This document shows positions 53,150-64,000 of a DNA stretch of 64,000 bases, one piece after another. The notes below the pieces were generated by a model. That model saw only the letters and a program-made list of their open reading frames with translations. It searched no databases and was not told the origin of the DNA. The DNA lies in NCBI GenBank assembly GCA_020746105.1, contig CM036618.1, positions 122,685,280-122,749,279 of the forward strand. The letters run 5' to 3'. The DNA is from Trogon surrucura. Taxonomy: Eukaryota; Chordata; Aves; Trogoniformes; Trogonidae. Made by a program: the position numbers and the translations under genes. Numbering within the stretch: position 1 is the first letter of the stretch; every line of letters starts with the position of its first letter.

Positions 53150-53250
53150 TCTAAGTCTTCTTGAAAATGTGGGTACAAAACCTGGATGGAGTATTTCACA
53201 CCTGTAACCTCTTTCCCAGCTGAATACAAGTCACCTGCAGCAACATTTAC
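53150..53250 (-). mobile_element. CR1 LINE fragment (old, 3' region)
   Basis: The plus-strand sequence cttcttgaaaatgtgggt, then acaaaacctggatggagtat, then a GCTGAATACA-like phrase and CACCTGC, follows the reverse complement of the CR1 3' coding region (…TTCTTGAACTG…CAGAACTGGA…CAGTATTCCAGGTG…). Many substitutions mean an old copy. A phrase further left (gatcatctggtct near 52847) may be the tail of the same insertion, but the stretch between is not convincing. Confidence 0.55.
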
Positions 53251-56200
53251 CAACTAAACTTCATCTTAGCCAGGAATAGAACAAACTTCAATTTATTCCT
53301 CCCCTTTTTTTCTCTTTAAATTATTTGATTCCTATTACACTGGCTCTAATCACTTATTTGAACCGGCCAATTATCCCACTGCAGCTCAGTAACACTAATT
53401 ACATTACAGTTCTCAGTGATGGAAGTTGCCAAGCTCTCCTGCTCATTATCCAGGCTTCCTCCATTGGTACAGCAGCAGGGTTCAAATTTCTTCTTTTCAC
53501 ATTTGTCAAGTTGGCTTCAATGTGTTCCTAATTAGAGCTTGGCTCCTCCAGTGCTACTTAGAGCCCTTCTACCTGCTCCAGTTCGGATCTAGACAAAACA
53601 GTTAGTACCCCTCACCACACCACGGTCTCCTCACCACGATTTGCAGCCCACCATTCCATAAACCCCAGCCCTTTAAAATCCTATCAGTTATACAGCAGTT
53701 GATGTGCTACCTCCAATATTTTCTTTGCTGTCTGCAAGCTGAACACTTGGATTTTTCATTTCTTCATTTTTTTTTCCCTTCAGATCCTCCTTTCTATCAT
53801 GCTACTCCTGTGATACAGATCTCAAGAACCCTATGAACTGAACCTCTAAGCCCACCCACTTAGAAGAAGGGAACTTCACTGCAGAAAGCAGCACAAGCCC
53901 CCAAGCTTTTCCTGTTGCCGACTGTGCTACCAGTGTGTACTACTGGAGAGCTCCTCCTTAGAGGACATTTCTTCATCCAGATCGCTTTCTGTGGTCATCT
54001 TCCTTAACTTCATTAGTGACCATCACCTGCTGCTTTTTGCACGTGGCTTTTAATATCCTGTGCTGGCCTTTTTTCTAAGTAGCTCCTCCGTCACTGCACA
54101 ATGGACTTCTTCTCCTACTAAGCCTTTAAAAAAGAGAAGAGTAAGGCCAGTTCCCTGCCTCTGGGAAGGAACTATGTCTAACGATGGCCAAGTGAATCCT
54201 ACTGTGTGTATTTAGGGAAGCTCCATGTCAGAGCTGGCAAGAGAGGTCAGCATTAACTGTTTCCACTCTGTGGGAAATAGCATGCACTCCCTGGTCTCAG
54301 TTGGCATTCAGGTGTCTCCTGTGCATGATTAGGGCTAACTCCAGATGAGAATTTAGTTGTTCTCACAGTAAGTAATGCCACCGTAGCCATAAACTACATA
54401 GCTCCTTGGTGTCTGATGTCAGAAGTGAAATTCAAGATTTGGAGCTTGGTTTTTCTGCTCCCTCTACAGTTACTGGAGCAAGCAGGAAGTCTTTGAACGA
54501 GTGCCCAAACAAGCCAAATGCGGTCATTGAAGCCCATGTATCAATATGAAATGCTGACCTGAATTTTGCAGCTGAAAGTTAGTAGTTGGGTGCTTCAGCC
54601 CAGGCTGGCAGATTTGACCTTTGCAGCTCCCGCACTCTGAACTCTCCTGAAGTCCAAGGGTATGATACAGCTTTTGTGGGTTTAAACCTCCATTTATGTC
54701 TTTCAAAGGTATAGCTGCTTACCTTAAAGTGATTTCCTAGGGTTCAAGTGCGTGCCCAGGTTTTAGGAGGCCTGGCTGTACAGTCCTTCAGCCTGCTCAC
54801 CTGGTCCAAGCTCTCCCTGCCCTGCTCAGTGATGTTCCCCAATGTGCACCTCAACAGCTCAGCTGGATGCAGGATCCTCTGGCACTCTCCTGCAAGTTGA
54901 ATCACCGTGAAGGAAACGATGTAAGGCTCATGAAGCCCAGGATCAATTACTCCTGGTGGAACCTGGCACTGGCACTAATTATCAAAACATGCATGTTGAG
55001 GCAAAGTGAAGTCTTTGGTCACCTTCCCCAGTAGGTACTAGCAGACTGCTGCTGCTTTAGTGAGACTGGTTTTCTTCTGGCCATCTCCAGGAGCGTCTGC
55101 AGAATCCACTTGAAGCTGCAGAAACCCTGCAGGCTTACTTCATGTAATGTCCACAGCTGCATGAGGGCACATAGCTCTGGCCCCACGCCCTGGCCTTCAT
55201 GACACCATCTTCCCTTTGCTTGGCCTCCAAACAGCTCTTCCACACATCCCAGCCTGTTGCCCTCTCTCCTTGGCAGCCAAGTCAGTCTCCCGTGGCCCAA
55301 GGTCATCTGCTTGGCTGCCTGTGAGAATCCTGCCTTGCTGAGCCCTGTGGGAGATGAGGGTTGTTTCCCAATCCTTCCCATGGCCTCCTGGCTTTTCCCT
55401 GTGCTTGCTGTCACCATCTTCCCCTCATCCTCACAAAATTCTCGCCACCGTGCTGCCTCCCCTTGCCTGCCTCACTGCATACCGAGCAGCTCGCTAACGG
55501 AGGCTCGGCAAACCCCGCTCTTGATTTCACACCCCACTGCTTCTCCTTGGGGAAATGTGCTCGTTTTTTGTTTCTTTCGTTTTCCCCACTTCTGTTTCTG
55601 TTCTAGTCTTAGTCCTATCTGTCAAATTCGTGAGCTCAGCTTTCAGCTCTGTTCCTTCCTTCCTTGCCTGCTTTTACCCTGTACCATGTCCATCCCCATT
55701 GTCAGACCCCATTTCCCCACACCTCTTCTAGTGAGCAATTTGAGTTTAGCTGCCTTGGAGACTATTTATTTTAATAGGTATACCCCTTAGTACACTGGGT
55801 TAATATACCTGCTTATCTCTTCTCCCAGAGATAATTTTTTACATTGTAAATTAAATGGGGAAAGTCAAAAGCCAATGGAATAGATTTATTCTTCAGTGCT
55901 CTCGGTGGAAGGCCGCTGCAAAGGTACCTTTCACAGCACATATATAATTGCATAGATGATTAGCAAAACAGCTGGGGCAGTGGAAGAGAAGTAAGGCTGC
56001 TCTAATTTGTCAAGGTGGTTTACCAGTATAGCTGAAAACCATGCAACTGCTGTTCTACAAAAGCCTGTCCCATAAACCAATCCATTTTCTTACCAGTTCA
56101 CTGGCTGCCCTGCACTTTTGCTGGTTTTGTGTTTCAGAGCACCAGCAAATGCACATTTTGCTGAGAGGGGCAGGGGATGGATGCCCAGGCATGTGCAATT

Positions 56201-56384
56201 ACTTGTTCTCATTGTCGTGAACACAAGAACCTGCAGGGAAACTTCCCTGACTCCTCGTGGCACTGCCCTTCCCGAGAGCAAAGAGGGTCAGGGCAAGGCC
56301 TCTGAGTTCAGTCAAGATCTCCCGAGTCAAATGGGGCTTTTGAGTAAAGAAACAGAGAAAACAACTGCCTTGTGTTAAGAAATT

Positions 56385-56390
56385 TTTATT
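56385..56390 (-). terminator. PLCB1: Poly(A) signal AATAAA, likely distal PLCB1 site
   Basis: The plus strand reads tttatt, giving AATAAA on the mRNA strand. Some 10-15 bases further along the transcript is a CA dinucleotide suited to cleavage (near 56374), followed by a T/GT-rich stretch (around 56345-56370) that looks like a downstream element. The density of AT-rich, UTR-like sequence falls off to the left of this point. Confidence 0.6.
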
Positions 56391-57238
56391 TGTCCTTTGG
56401 ATCTGTAATGTAAGCACATAAAATTACAAGTGGAAGAAACATCATGCCACAAAATTGCATAGAATTTTTACAAAAATGTGAATTATGCCTCCGAAACAAT
56501 CATAGATTGAAGAACCGAAAAATATGTACATGTTAACTGAAATATTTCATCCTACTCTGAAAGCAAATCATCAAGGACTAATCAATCACAAACACTATTA
56601 ATACAATGTACAAGAGCAACACTGATTTCAAAGAAAGGCAAGCAATGATGTCCCTTTAGTTATCTTTCAGTGAATGTTTAGCTAATACATGAGCATTAAT
56701 TAACATAATTATGAACATGTTAAATCTAAAATGTCTGGCCTTCATTAGAATTTTTAAAATTCCATTTATACTGCCAAAACCAAGCTATTTTCAGTAGTGT
56801 AAAGATATCTGAAGTGCACAACCTAGTTTAATATAGACAGCTCTATTCTATACAGCAGAAAGTCCACGATACAGCATTTCCACACATTCAACACGGAACA
56901 AGGCAAATACATAAAAGGCACAAGACTTGCACATCATAAAGACCCTTTTTTTTCATTATCTTACTCTAGTTCAAGTAATATCAATATTAAATGATATCTG
57001 TTTCACTGAAATAGTCCAAACAATGCAAGATGTACAGTATTACACGCTACCTTACACCTGCAGAAAGTGGCACTGTACAGATATAAAAAAATGGGAGGAC
57101 AGGAAATGGTCAAATCCAAACATACTGTAAAATGACTACAGCTGATAGTATAGTTAATCCAACCAGTATAGGCATTTCTTCTTAAATATAAATTAAAGGT
57201 TAATTGGTGTTTGCCCGAGCTTCTCTGAAGACTGTGGT

Positions 57239-57305
57239 AAAGTCCTGGCTCCGCTGAAGTCCATGGGAACGTAGCGCTGAAATTCAAAGGAGCTAAGATT
57301 TTACC
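57239..57305. repeat. Ancient palindromic amniote repeat in PLCB1 3' UTR (copy 1)
   Basis: The sequence CCTGGCTCCGCTGAAGTC, CATGGGAA, then AAATTCAAAGGAGCTAAGAT follows the familiar old repeat CCTGGCTCCATTGAAGTCAATGGG…TTGACTTCAATGGAGCCAGGAT seen across birds, turtles and crocodilians, with many substitutions. It lies wholly inside the inferred PLCB1 3' UTR, so it is transcribed. Confidence 0.5.
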
Positions 57306-57881
57306 GAAAAGCCTGCGCTGTACAATGGTTTTGATAATGCAATAGTCTTCAGGTTTATTGTGAACACTGCTATCAGTTTATTCTTCTAATAATTTAGACA
57401 ATATGTCGTTTCCATTTTATAAAATGCAGCATTACATCTCGACTCTCTAGGTTTTCAACGAGTGATTGATTTCAAAGTGCAAAACAAAGATTAACAGAGG
57501 ATTCACCCTTCCTAGCATTAAGACCAAAGTCAGATTTTTGAATTTCACGGTCACTAATTTCATCATCATAAACCAGAATCGTTTAATCCAAAATATGATC
57601 TTCAAACAACGTGCAATTTTTCTTTCTGCTCTAAGTTTAAAAAAGAAACACCAAAATACTGTTTGTTTTCCAAGATTTCAACTTATATATATATACACAC
57701 ACCATTATTTAACTGACAACTTAATCTTCATTTGTATTTTATTGCTTAAATTTAAATAAAATAAGTTACTTGAGAGTACTAAAATCCTGAGGGAATGGAA
57801 GTAAAGTAACTTAACTGTTACGATATACTAAAACTCATCTCTGTGTAATTGACTGCTTTTTCCGATTGCTTTTTAACACAG

Positions 57882-57990
57882 AGTAAGGCCCCCATCTTGC
57901 AAACGTGTATGTGAACGTTACTCCCCGGAAGAGTTGCGCTGAGCCCGGTGGTGCGCAGGAAAACAGGAGTCTGCGGGATCAAGCCTCTTG
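57882..57990. repeat. Ancient palindromic amniote repeat in PLCB1 3' UTR (copy 2)
   Basis: The left arm AAGGCCCCCATCTTGCAAAC and the right arm TCTGCGGGATCAAGCCT are roughly reverse complements. They match the old amniote repeat with arms like GGCCCCGATCCTGCAAAC. The centre is GC-rich and diverged. It is a separate copy about 0.6 kb from the first and also lies in the 3' UTR. Confidence 0.5.
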
Positions 57991-58744
57991 ATGCAAATCT
58001 GCGCCTTTTGAGCTAGTTTGTCCTTTGCCCTAAGACTCCTCTTCATCACCGGGCTAAGGGAAAGGCCTTTAGCATTATGCCTTGGCTTGGGTACAAATAC
58101 AATCTGTCCGTAATGCTTCTTAACTCCTATTTGTGTTACTAAGGGAATCCAGAGAACAGCATTTCCTTACCTTTTCAAATATCCCGACTTTCACAAAGTC
58201 CCTCCGTCACCTATTATGAAGTCCTCAAAATGTGCTGTTACTTCTCATGCATGTCATACAGTACTCTAACTTTGATTGTTCTTATTTTAAGAAGTCAGTT
58301 AAACAGATTAATATGCATTTTTAAATAACAGTGATCAGGTTTCTATATTTTGCTTTTAAATTTCTGACCTTGGTAAAACTGAACCTCAGTCTTAAAAATA
58401 ATGGAAGATTCTGTTAATTTTCAAATACTGTAGTCCTAAACATTTCATAATCCTATCAAATTCAGTAAGCTTAAAATATGATACTTAAAATCAATACTTC
58501 TGAGTCTGCAAAATATATATCAAATTTATATTCTAAAACTACTTTGATTTACAACACTAACACCACAAAAAGAATTTCATGACTCAGTGACTATTTTATA
58601 GCAGTATAACCCCGATGTTAGCTTTCATAAAGATTCTCTCTACTCCCCTATCCCTGAAACATGCCATTTGGCCAAGAGACCGTGCCAGCTTCGAACAGAA
58701 ACATGCCCTGTGTGTATCTAGACGGATGTGTGTGCACATATAGC

Positions 58745-58770
58745 TATATATATATATATATATATATATA
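58745..58770. repeat. (TA)13 microsatellite in PLCB1 3' UTR
   Basis: This is a pure TA tract flanked by tgtgtgcacatatagc on the left and cacaaacatatatgcac on the right. On the mRNA it is a self-complementary UA run, and its edge creates a UGUAUAUA octamer (58765-58772). Confidence 0.95.
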
Positions 58771-59484
58771 CACAAACATATATGCACTCACATGGTGTAA
58801 CAAACACAGACATATACAGACACTGATCATCTCCCGGCAGAGATTCTTCTCCTTGTTTTCCTCCTGTCCCCACAGTTCCAAGAATTTTCAGCAGCAAATA
58901 TATTTCTTTCCATGTGATAAACATAATATCAAGACAGCAAGCCACCAGTGCTTGCAAAGCTAAAAAGGATTAAATGTTTCAGTGCAAATGTAAAAGGATG
59001 GTACAGCTGTCAAGGTGCAGTTATAAAGAAGGAAACAAGTAAGATTAATTACCGTTATAATATTCTCGAGGATCAATATTAGTTTGGAGCACTTTGCACT
59101 GGCACTTCAAAAGGAAATCTGCACACATTTGTCTCTGTACAATACACTGGTCTTCATTAAACATTCTTAACAGTGAACATGGCCAGAAAATTACCCATTG
59201 TAAATTGGCCAAAAAAAAAGAAGAAAAGAAAAAGAGGAGAGGATGGTTAACATATTAATTCTCCTGTTACAACTGCACTAAGCTTTAGAAAAATAATAAG
59301 ATGAAGAATGAGAGTGAAGACTTTTCCACAATACTTTTTAGAAAATGTTCCTTTTGGGAAATGTGCACTTGAATGCAGATTCCTCCTGCCTCCCGAAGCG
59401 CTTCAGCGGCAGCTCGCATCGAGAGAGCGGAGACAGGCAGCTGGGGGGCGGTGCGCCCTGGCACACTGATTGTTTCTTGGGCAG

Positions 59485-59715
59485 TTAAAAAGTAGTATCA
59501 AACACTTTTTCTGGATTATCTTCTTCCAATTCCTCTTCACTTTGCAGAGGTTTATGATTTGGTTTACCACTATCAGATGCCAGGGTAGGGGGGGCAGAAC
59601 TGTGGTCTCCATCTTCGCTGATTTTCCCTTTCATGGCTTCCTGTACAAACTCCAGAATTTCCAGAGGCAGTCTTTTGAATTTGTCTTGATATTCCTGATC
59701 AAGTTCCACCTGCAA
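59485..59715 (-). CDS. PLCB1: PLCB1 terminal coding exon (phospholipase C beta-1, isoform a tail)
   Basis: This exon encodes the last 76 residues of phospholipase C beta-1, the Gq-activated enzyme that splits PIP2 into IP3 and diacylglycerol at the plasma membrane. The core [16 protein letters not shown] and the acidic, Ser/Pro-rich end match the C-terminal tail of vertebrate PLCB1 isoform a as I remember it; the human tail is 75 residues and ends FDTPL, this one ends FDTTF. The segment follows the distal coiled-coil domain that contacts Gq and membrane, so no catalytic residues are expected. The minus-strand acceptor is a pyrimidine tract followed by TTGTAG, then a second TTGCAG six bases on. 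I chose the first because the LQ it keeps gives the length of the known tail. The stop is TAA at 59485-59487. The last four residues, DTTF, fit a class I PDZ ligand. Isoform b uses a different short end, which I did not find here. Identification is strong; the exact acceptor is inferred. Confidence 0.93.
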   Translation of the reverse strand: MQVELDQEYQDKFKRLPLEILEFVQEAMKGKISEDGDHSSAPPTLASDSGKPNHKPLQSEEELEEDNPEKVFDTTF

Positions 59716-60593
59716 CTACAACAAAAGAGACAAGCTGTCTTCAGGTGTATCAAATGCGACCGGTGCTATGGTATGGGGGAAGGACCACACGGGGCAGGCG
59801 GGGAAATTACTAATGCATTTCGCACGATTCAAGAACATATTTCTTTCCTTTTCATGTTAGAGCCACACATCCCATACGCTTATCGATTTCCATGCAGTCA
59901 TTGCAAAGCTGAAGGAACGTGCGGTCATTTGCGTGTAAGGCTGGTTTGGGGAACCATCCCTGGGTACCCAAAGCCTTAAAATATATGTGGATTTAATTGT
60001 ATTGGGTGTCCATACTCCCACTGGCTTTCACAAGACCTGATTCAAGTGCAGTATGGATCACGGATAAGCCTTGGAAAGAGCAAGGCCTTTGTTAAGCTTA
60101 AGGTAGCTAATCACACATTAATCACGCCACAAACATTATGAGAACAATATAGTAACTTTTGCCAGATTTCTTGGGTTGGAGAAACCATTAGGAAAAAGTC
60201 AGTTGTCAAAGGGAGTCAAAGAGGGAGGAGGAAAAAAGTTAAATTACATTTCTTAGGGCTAGATCATGGAAACTTACATTATCTGATTAATGCAGTATGT
60301 GTCTTGGACATTACTGGGGAAAAAGTGTCATACCATCAACAGGATGCAAAAGGCATGCAGAAAGAAATCTGGCTATCAGTCTTCAGGAAGCTGTGGGTCC
60401 TTTCCCAGTATTTATTTGTATAGCCTTTGTTTTTAGTGCCCATATTAGGATCTGCACGATCCTTTATTTAAAAAACATTCATGTGTATCAAGGTTTCAAC
60501 TGAAGAAAAAGCCATTTTTTTTTGTCACGACCAATATGAGCACGGCAGGAAGCAAAAAGGGTGAGTTCCAAAGCCAAACTCACGCTGTCCCTC

Positions 60594-60630
60594 TGTCTGT
60601 CCGTCCATCCATCCATCCACCCACCCACCT
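60594..60630. repeat. (CCAT/CCAC)n short tandem repeat
   Basis: Variant tetranucleotide units (CTGT, CCGT, CCAT, CCAC) run in order through the PLCB1 intron. This looks like an ordinary degenerate microsatellite. Confidence 0.9.
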
Positions 60631-61495
60631 TCTTGAAAACAGGGAGTCAGGTTCTGCTAACTGTAGCTGCAGCAGTTTAGCAATTGTTCCTTAGCAATTG
60701 TATTTTGAGCTGTATTTTTTTCAGGATGCATAAAGGTGCCATGAATTCTGATCCTTCAGCTCTGTGTTTGAGTCTGTCCAATCTACTTTCAAGTCTCCTT
60801 CACCCCCCTGCAACGGCTCTCAACGGACAATACAACCTTTCACTTGAACATTAGCACCTATACTAGTCTTGCCATCCTTGACCTGTCCACACGTGTGACT
60901 TTACCACCACCCCTCCCTCTGAGCCCTTCCAATCCCATTCCCCCTGCTTCTGTCCTGGTTTTCATTCTGACTTTATTTTTGTGAGGCCTCTTCTCCTTTC
61001 TCCTGATGTGCAAATCAACGTCCTTAGCTCACCTGGTCTAGTTCTACATTCCTTAATTAGACAGATTTTGCAGCTTTTCTTCCTTGGGATCTAAGATCTG
61101 GCTTTTTCCTTTTGGTTCCCCTGCTAAAGTGGCTTTCCTGCCTTGTTTCTGGCAATTTTCCTGCTGTTCTGGCCTCAGTTTCCCACCTTGGCGTCACAGT
61201 GCTGACAAACACCAAGACCAAGGCACAAACAGTTCCGTTCCATACGTCCTGCCTCCAAAATAAGTATTTGTATCAACTGTTAGACAATCACTACCATAAC
61301 ACCTTCTATCATGTTTTATCCTTCTTTTTTTTTTTTTCCTGAAGTTACTCTGTTTTCTGGCTTTATGGCTAGATAGACATTTTTGTCTCCATTTTGATAA
61401 CACTTCCAAGAGGAACAGTGCCGTAGCGTGGTTGGCAGGTGTCATGAGTTAGGGCTAGGCCAGCCACTAGAGACTGAGCTGAGAAGTAAAAATCA

Positions 61496-61519
61496 CTGAA
61501 CAGAATTGGTTCTGTTCAG
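61496..61519. repeat. Perfect 10-bp inverted repeat
   Basis: CTGAACAGAA and TTCTGTTCAG are separated by TTGG, in the PLCB1 intron. This is a short cruciform or hairpin candidate of unknown meaning. Confidence 0.85.
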
Positions 61520-64000
61520 CTCAACCAGGACAGCAGGAAAGACACACTGGTGTTACCCATCATCCCTCCCTGCCCAGCTCACCACCAGGGTCCCACAGCC
61601 CAGGGAGGGGAAGGTGAATCCTTCTGTTCATGACAGTCATCCAAGTGTATCATAGTTAGAGGGAGATTTATGCCAAACGTGGGAGAAAATATTCCTCAGG
61701 TTAATCTGAAACAGCAGTGGCGGCAGAGGCTGTGCCCACACACACCAAGTGCCACTGTCTTTTTGGGTTTGGTGCCATTTGCAGCCGGGCTCTGGGCTGC
61801 CGGTGCAGATCCGCAGCAATGTCTGAACATCCCACCGAGCCAGTTAATGTGCCTGCAGGGACAGGCAGCTTGGCATACGACGTAGGAATCATGGAAAAGG
61901 CTCCAGAGTACTGGAGGGCAAAGCTTCATATAAGGGCAATAATTTATTTATACAGGAGTGTCTGAGCCAGAGACGGGCTCCTGCATTTCCCCATCTTATT
62001 TTCATACATGGAATTACTGAATTTGTAAATTTTGGGCACCTGACGTATAGGAAGATGTATGCAAAATCAAAAGTCAGAGAAAGATCCCTTGCCTCTCAAC
62101 CTCCCTCAAAACCTTGACTTGCTTAATTAGGTTCAACAGCAATAGAAATATTTATAATCCCTCAGAAACTGAATGCTATCTGAATCCAGTGCAACCCTAA
62201 GCATGTTGTCAGACAGCAATTGTGTCTAACATTCACCCCCTGAAGTGCCTCCAGTGGATAATCCCCCCTAAGTCGAGCGTTTAGTAGAAATGACATGAAT
62301 CTGGAGCTACCCCTCTCTGTGTCTCCAGAGACAGTCTATACAGATAGCTAATTGTGAAAAGGAGCAGACAGAAAACAAGGAAGGTAGAATAAAACTGCTG
62401 TAAAAATTCCTTTTCTTTTTGACTTTCAAGGCACTGTCAGTCCTTTCTCTTGTTTGGCTTCAGATGGGCACCTCAGAGCCTGTTCCCTGACCCTGAGCTA
62501 TCACACAGGGAGGAGCACAGCGGGTGAGAGTGGTCGCAGCGTAGCTGTTCCGCTGCCAGACCCAACCTCTCACTGAAGTCTTCCTCAGTGTGCCTATGGC
62601 TTGCAAACCCACGGCAGTGCATTGGCTGTTGCCCCTCAAACCATCAGCCCTGGGCACAACACTGGGGAACAGCTGTTGGTCCAGGTTAAAGCAGCAAGTT
62701 GCCTGCTTAAAACCAGCTGGCTTAAAACCTGCAGCTGTTTTCCTTTTAAAAGCCTCCGGATCCTTCTATTAGACAAAGACAACCATATTCTGTGGCTTTT
62801 TGTGGGGACATTACAGTTCATTCACTAATGGAAAGCTGCCCTCCCATTAGTAGCAGTAGCAACGTACATCTTTTATTTGGCTTGCTGACAGCACAGCGAA
62901 GTGCCACGTCAGTGTGTGTGTGTGTGAGTGCAAACCTCTCTGCACAACCAACACCCCACCAGACTGCAGCCCAGTGTGGCCTTACCATCAGCTTGCTGGC
63001 CCCTCGGGTTGCTTCCCGTCACAAGTCCATCTACTCCGATTTCTTTGCTCTCTAGCTACTAAACAAGGTGACCTACACTTGCTTTTAGGATTTTGAAGCC
63101 AGACAAGGGGGGGAAATGAGACTGATGATTAGATGGGCAGATCATTATCTGGACCACTGTTCCCATTAGCACATAACAACCTTCTTCCTTCTGTTATCTC
63201 ACTAGCTGCTCTTATAGATCCTCTCTCCTCTCTTTAACCCCCAACAAAAATGACTTACTAATGTCACTTCCATGCAGCTTTAGTATCCCACAAGGGGTTG
63301 GAAACATTATTTCTTGTTTAGGAAAATCACACTCTCATATACTTTACTTACAGGCAATGAGTTAATACTTTAAAATTCAGAGCCATCATTAAGTGTTTGC
63401 AGTGGTGTCCTTGGGGACAGGAGATGAATTTGTTAGTCACTCTTGACAGCTGTGGCCAGAAACTCTAACTCATGGATGTTTGCTTCTATCTACCTACCCT
63501 TTATATTTTACCAGCAGTGCTAGTTAAAAAACATAAGCTGATAGTCATACCAGCTTTACAAAATGGGTAAGCAACAGTGTTATTACCCCTAAATTGTTGA
63601 AGAGAAATAAAGCTTAGGTAGTGATCAGAGCTTGGGAGGCACTATCCTCAGCTGCCTCTGCTTTGAAAGGGCTCTTCTCCACTCTGTTTATCAAACAAGA
63701 CACACACCAGCAGAGGCTAGGAACAGGCTGTGGGCCACTGGGCCACCAAGTTGTCCTGCTCAGAGTTAAAGCAGACATGGTGAGGCTTTGATTGGGACTG
63801 TCCTGCCTTGGCTTGTTACACCTCACGAGGGTTTCCACAGGGAAGCCTGAGGATCCCGGTTACCTTCAGCCAGCTGTCAGGCACTGTGGGTGACCAAGGG
63901 GCTTGGGCTTGCCTACCCTCATGCCCTGGACGAAGGCCACTATGTCCTTTGAACCTTCCCCACAACCACCAGAGCTCCTAGCCCTGGGGACAGAAACAGA

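Larger units (their letters stand above)
46912..56371. other. Intergenic DNA downstream of PLCB1
   Basis: There are no supportable exons. The longer frames (for example 51727-52209 and 55257-55790 on the plus strand) lack recognisable domains and sit in repeat-bearing or pyrimidine-rich sequence. The stretch contains the SINE at 50.1 kb, a CR1 fragment near 53.2 kb, an A-rich run near 49.73 kb, a C-run near 49.45 kb, and an AT-rich patch with TAATTA-like cores around 53.3-53.4 kb. Confidence 0.6.
56372..59484 (-). other. PLCB1: PLCB1 3' untranslated region (about 3.1 kb)
   Basis: An AT-rich stretch directly follows the PLCB1 stop codon on the minus strand and ends at a canonical poly(A) signal. 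The first 100 bases after the stop are GC-rich, and the rest is AT-rich with no long minus-strand frame. It holds a (TA)13 tract, two UGUAUAUA octamers that match the Pumilio consensus (57690-57697 and 58765-58772), and two old interspersed repeats. Other AATAAA motifs on this strand, for example around 57354, could serve as earlier poly(A) sites. The limits are inferred from the stop codon and the poly(A) signal, without transcript data. Confidence 0.75.
59716..64000 (-). other. PLCB1: PLCB1 intron before the terminal exon (partial)
   Basis: This runs from the PLCB1 acceptor to the window edge. I looked on the minus strand for the preceding coiled-coil exon and for the alternative isoform b end and found neither, so the donor lies beyond 64000. 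Contents are unique-looking sequence, a CCAT-type short tandem repeat near 60.6 kb, a short GT run near 62.9 kb and a perfect 10-bp hairpin at 61496-61519. Open frames here are short and resemble nothing I recognise. Confidence 0.7.

Noticed and set aside
55257-55790. 177-codon plus-strand frame
   Set aside because: It is Ser/Pro/Leu-rich from pyrimidine-rich DNA with no recognisable family.
59470-59979. 169-codon plus-strand frame across the PLCB1 exon
   Set aside because: It is the antisense shadow of the PLCB1 coding exon and its acceptor.

Overview
This is a vertebrate nuclear window, almost certainly from a songbird (passerine). The clearest lineage marker is a tRNA-Ile-derived SINE fused to a CR1 LINE tail (50090-50280, minus), which is the architecture of the passerine TguSINE1 family. 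An older CR1 fragment and two solo LTRs of avian type agree with this. There are no prokaryotic operons, CRISPR arrays or compact viral genomes. Nearly all open frames are short chance frames in intronic or intergenic DNA.

Only one protein-coding exon is visible. On the minus strand, 59485-59715 is the terminal coding exon of PLCB1 (phospholipase C beta-1, the long 'a' tail). It ends in a TAA stop and is followed by an AT-rich 3' UTR of about 3.1 kb that runs left to a poly(A) signal at 56385-56390. From 59716 to the right edge is the intron before that exon. Near the left end is a GC-rich, CpG-dense island (about 15720-16600) with GC boxes and a strong minus-strand splice donor (CTGAG|GTAAGG, boundary 15978/15977). 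I read it as the promoter and non-coding first exon of the next minus-strand gene. PLCB1 and PLCB4 are head-to-tail neighbours in amniotes, so this is most likely PLCB4, with 1-15977 its first intron. That identity rests on synteny, because no PLCB4 coding exon lies in the window.

The layout from left to right is as follows. 1-15977: inferred intron, A-rich on the plus strand, carrying a 1.17-kb solo LTR (1059-2232) with a 5-bp target duplication. 15720-16600: CpG island with an unusual (GT)n(GA)n microsatellite. 16600-56371: about 40 kb between the two paralogues, with no convincing exon. It holds a second solo LTR (46654-46911), the SINE, a CR1 fragment, an ancient MITE-like remnant, several perfect or near-perfect inverted repeats and one CTCF-like site. 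56372-59484: PLCB1 3' UTR with two fossil palindromic repeats and a (TA)n tract. 59716-64000: PLCB1 intron.

I found no evidence for a novel multi-gene system. The observations most worth checking are the PLCB1 C-terminal PDZ-type ligand and its tandem acceptor, the fossil repeats built into the PLCB1 3' UTR, the dinucleotide repeat in the presumed PLCB4 promoter, and the hairpin-forming sequences between 18.9 and 20.1 kb.
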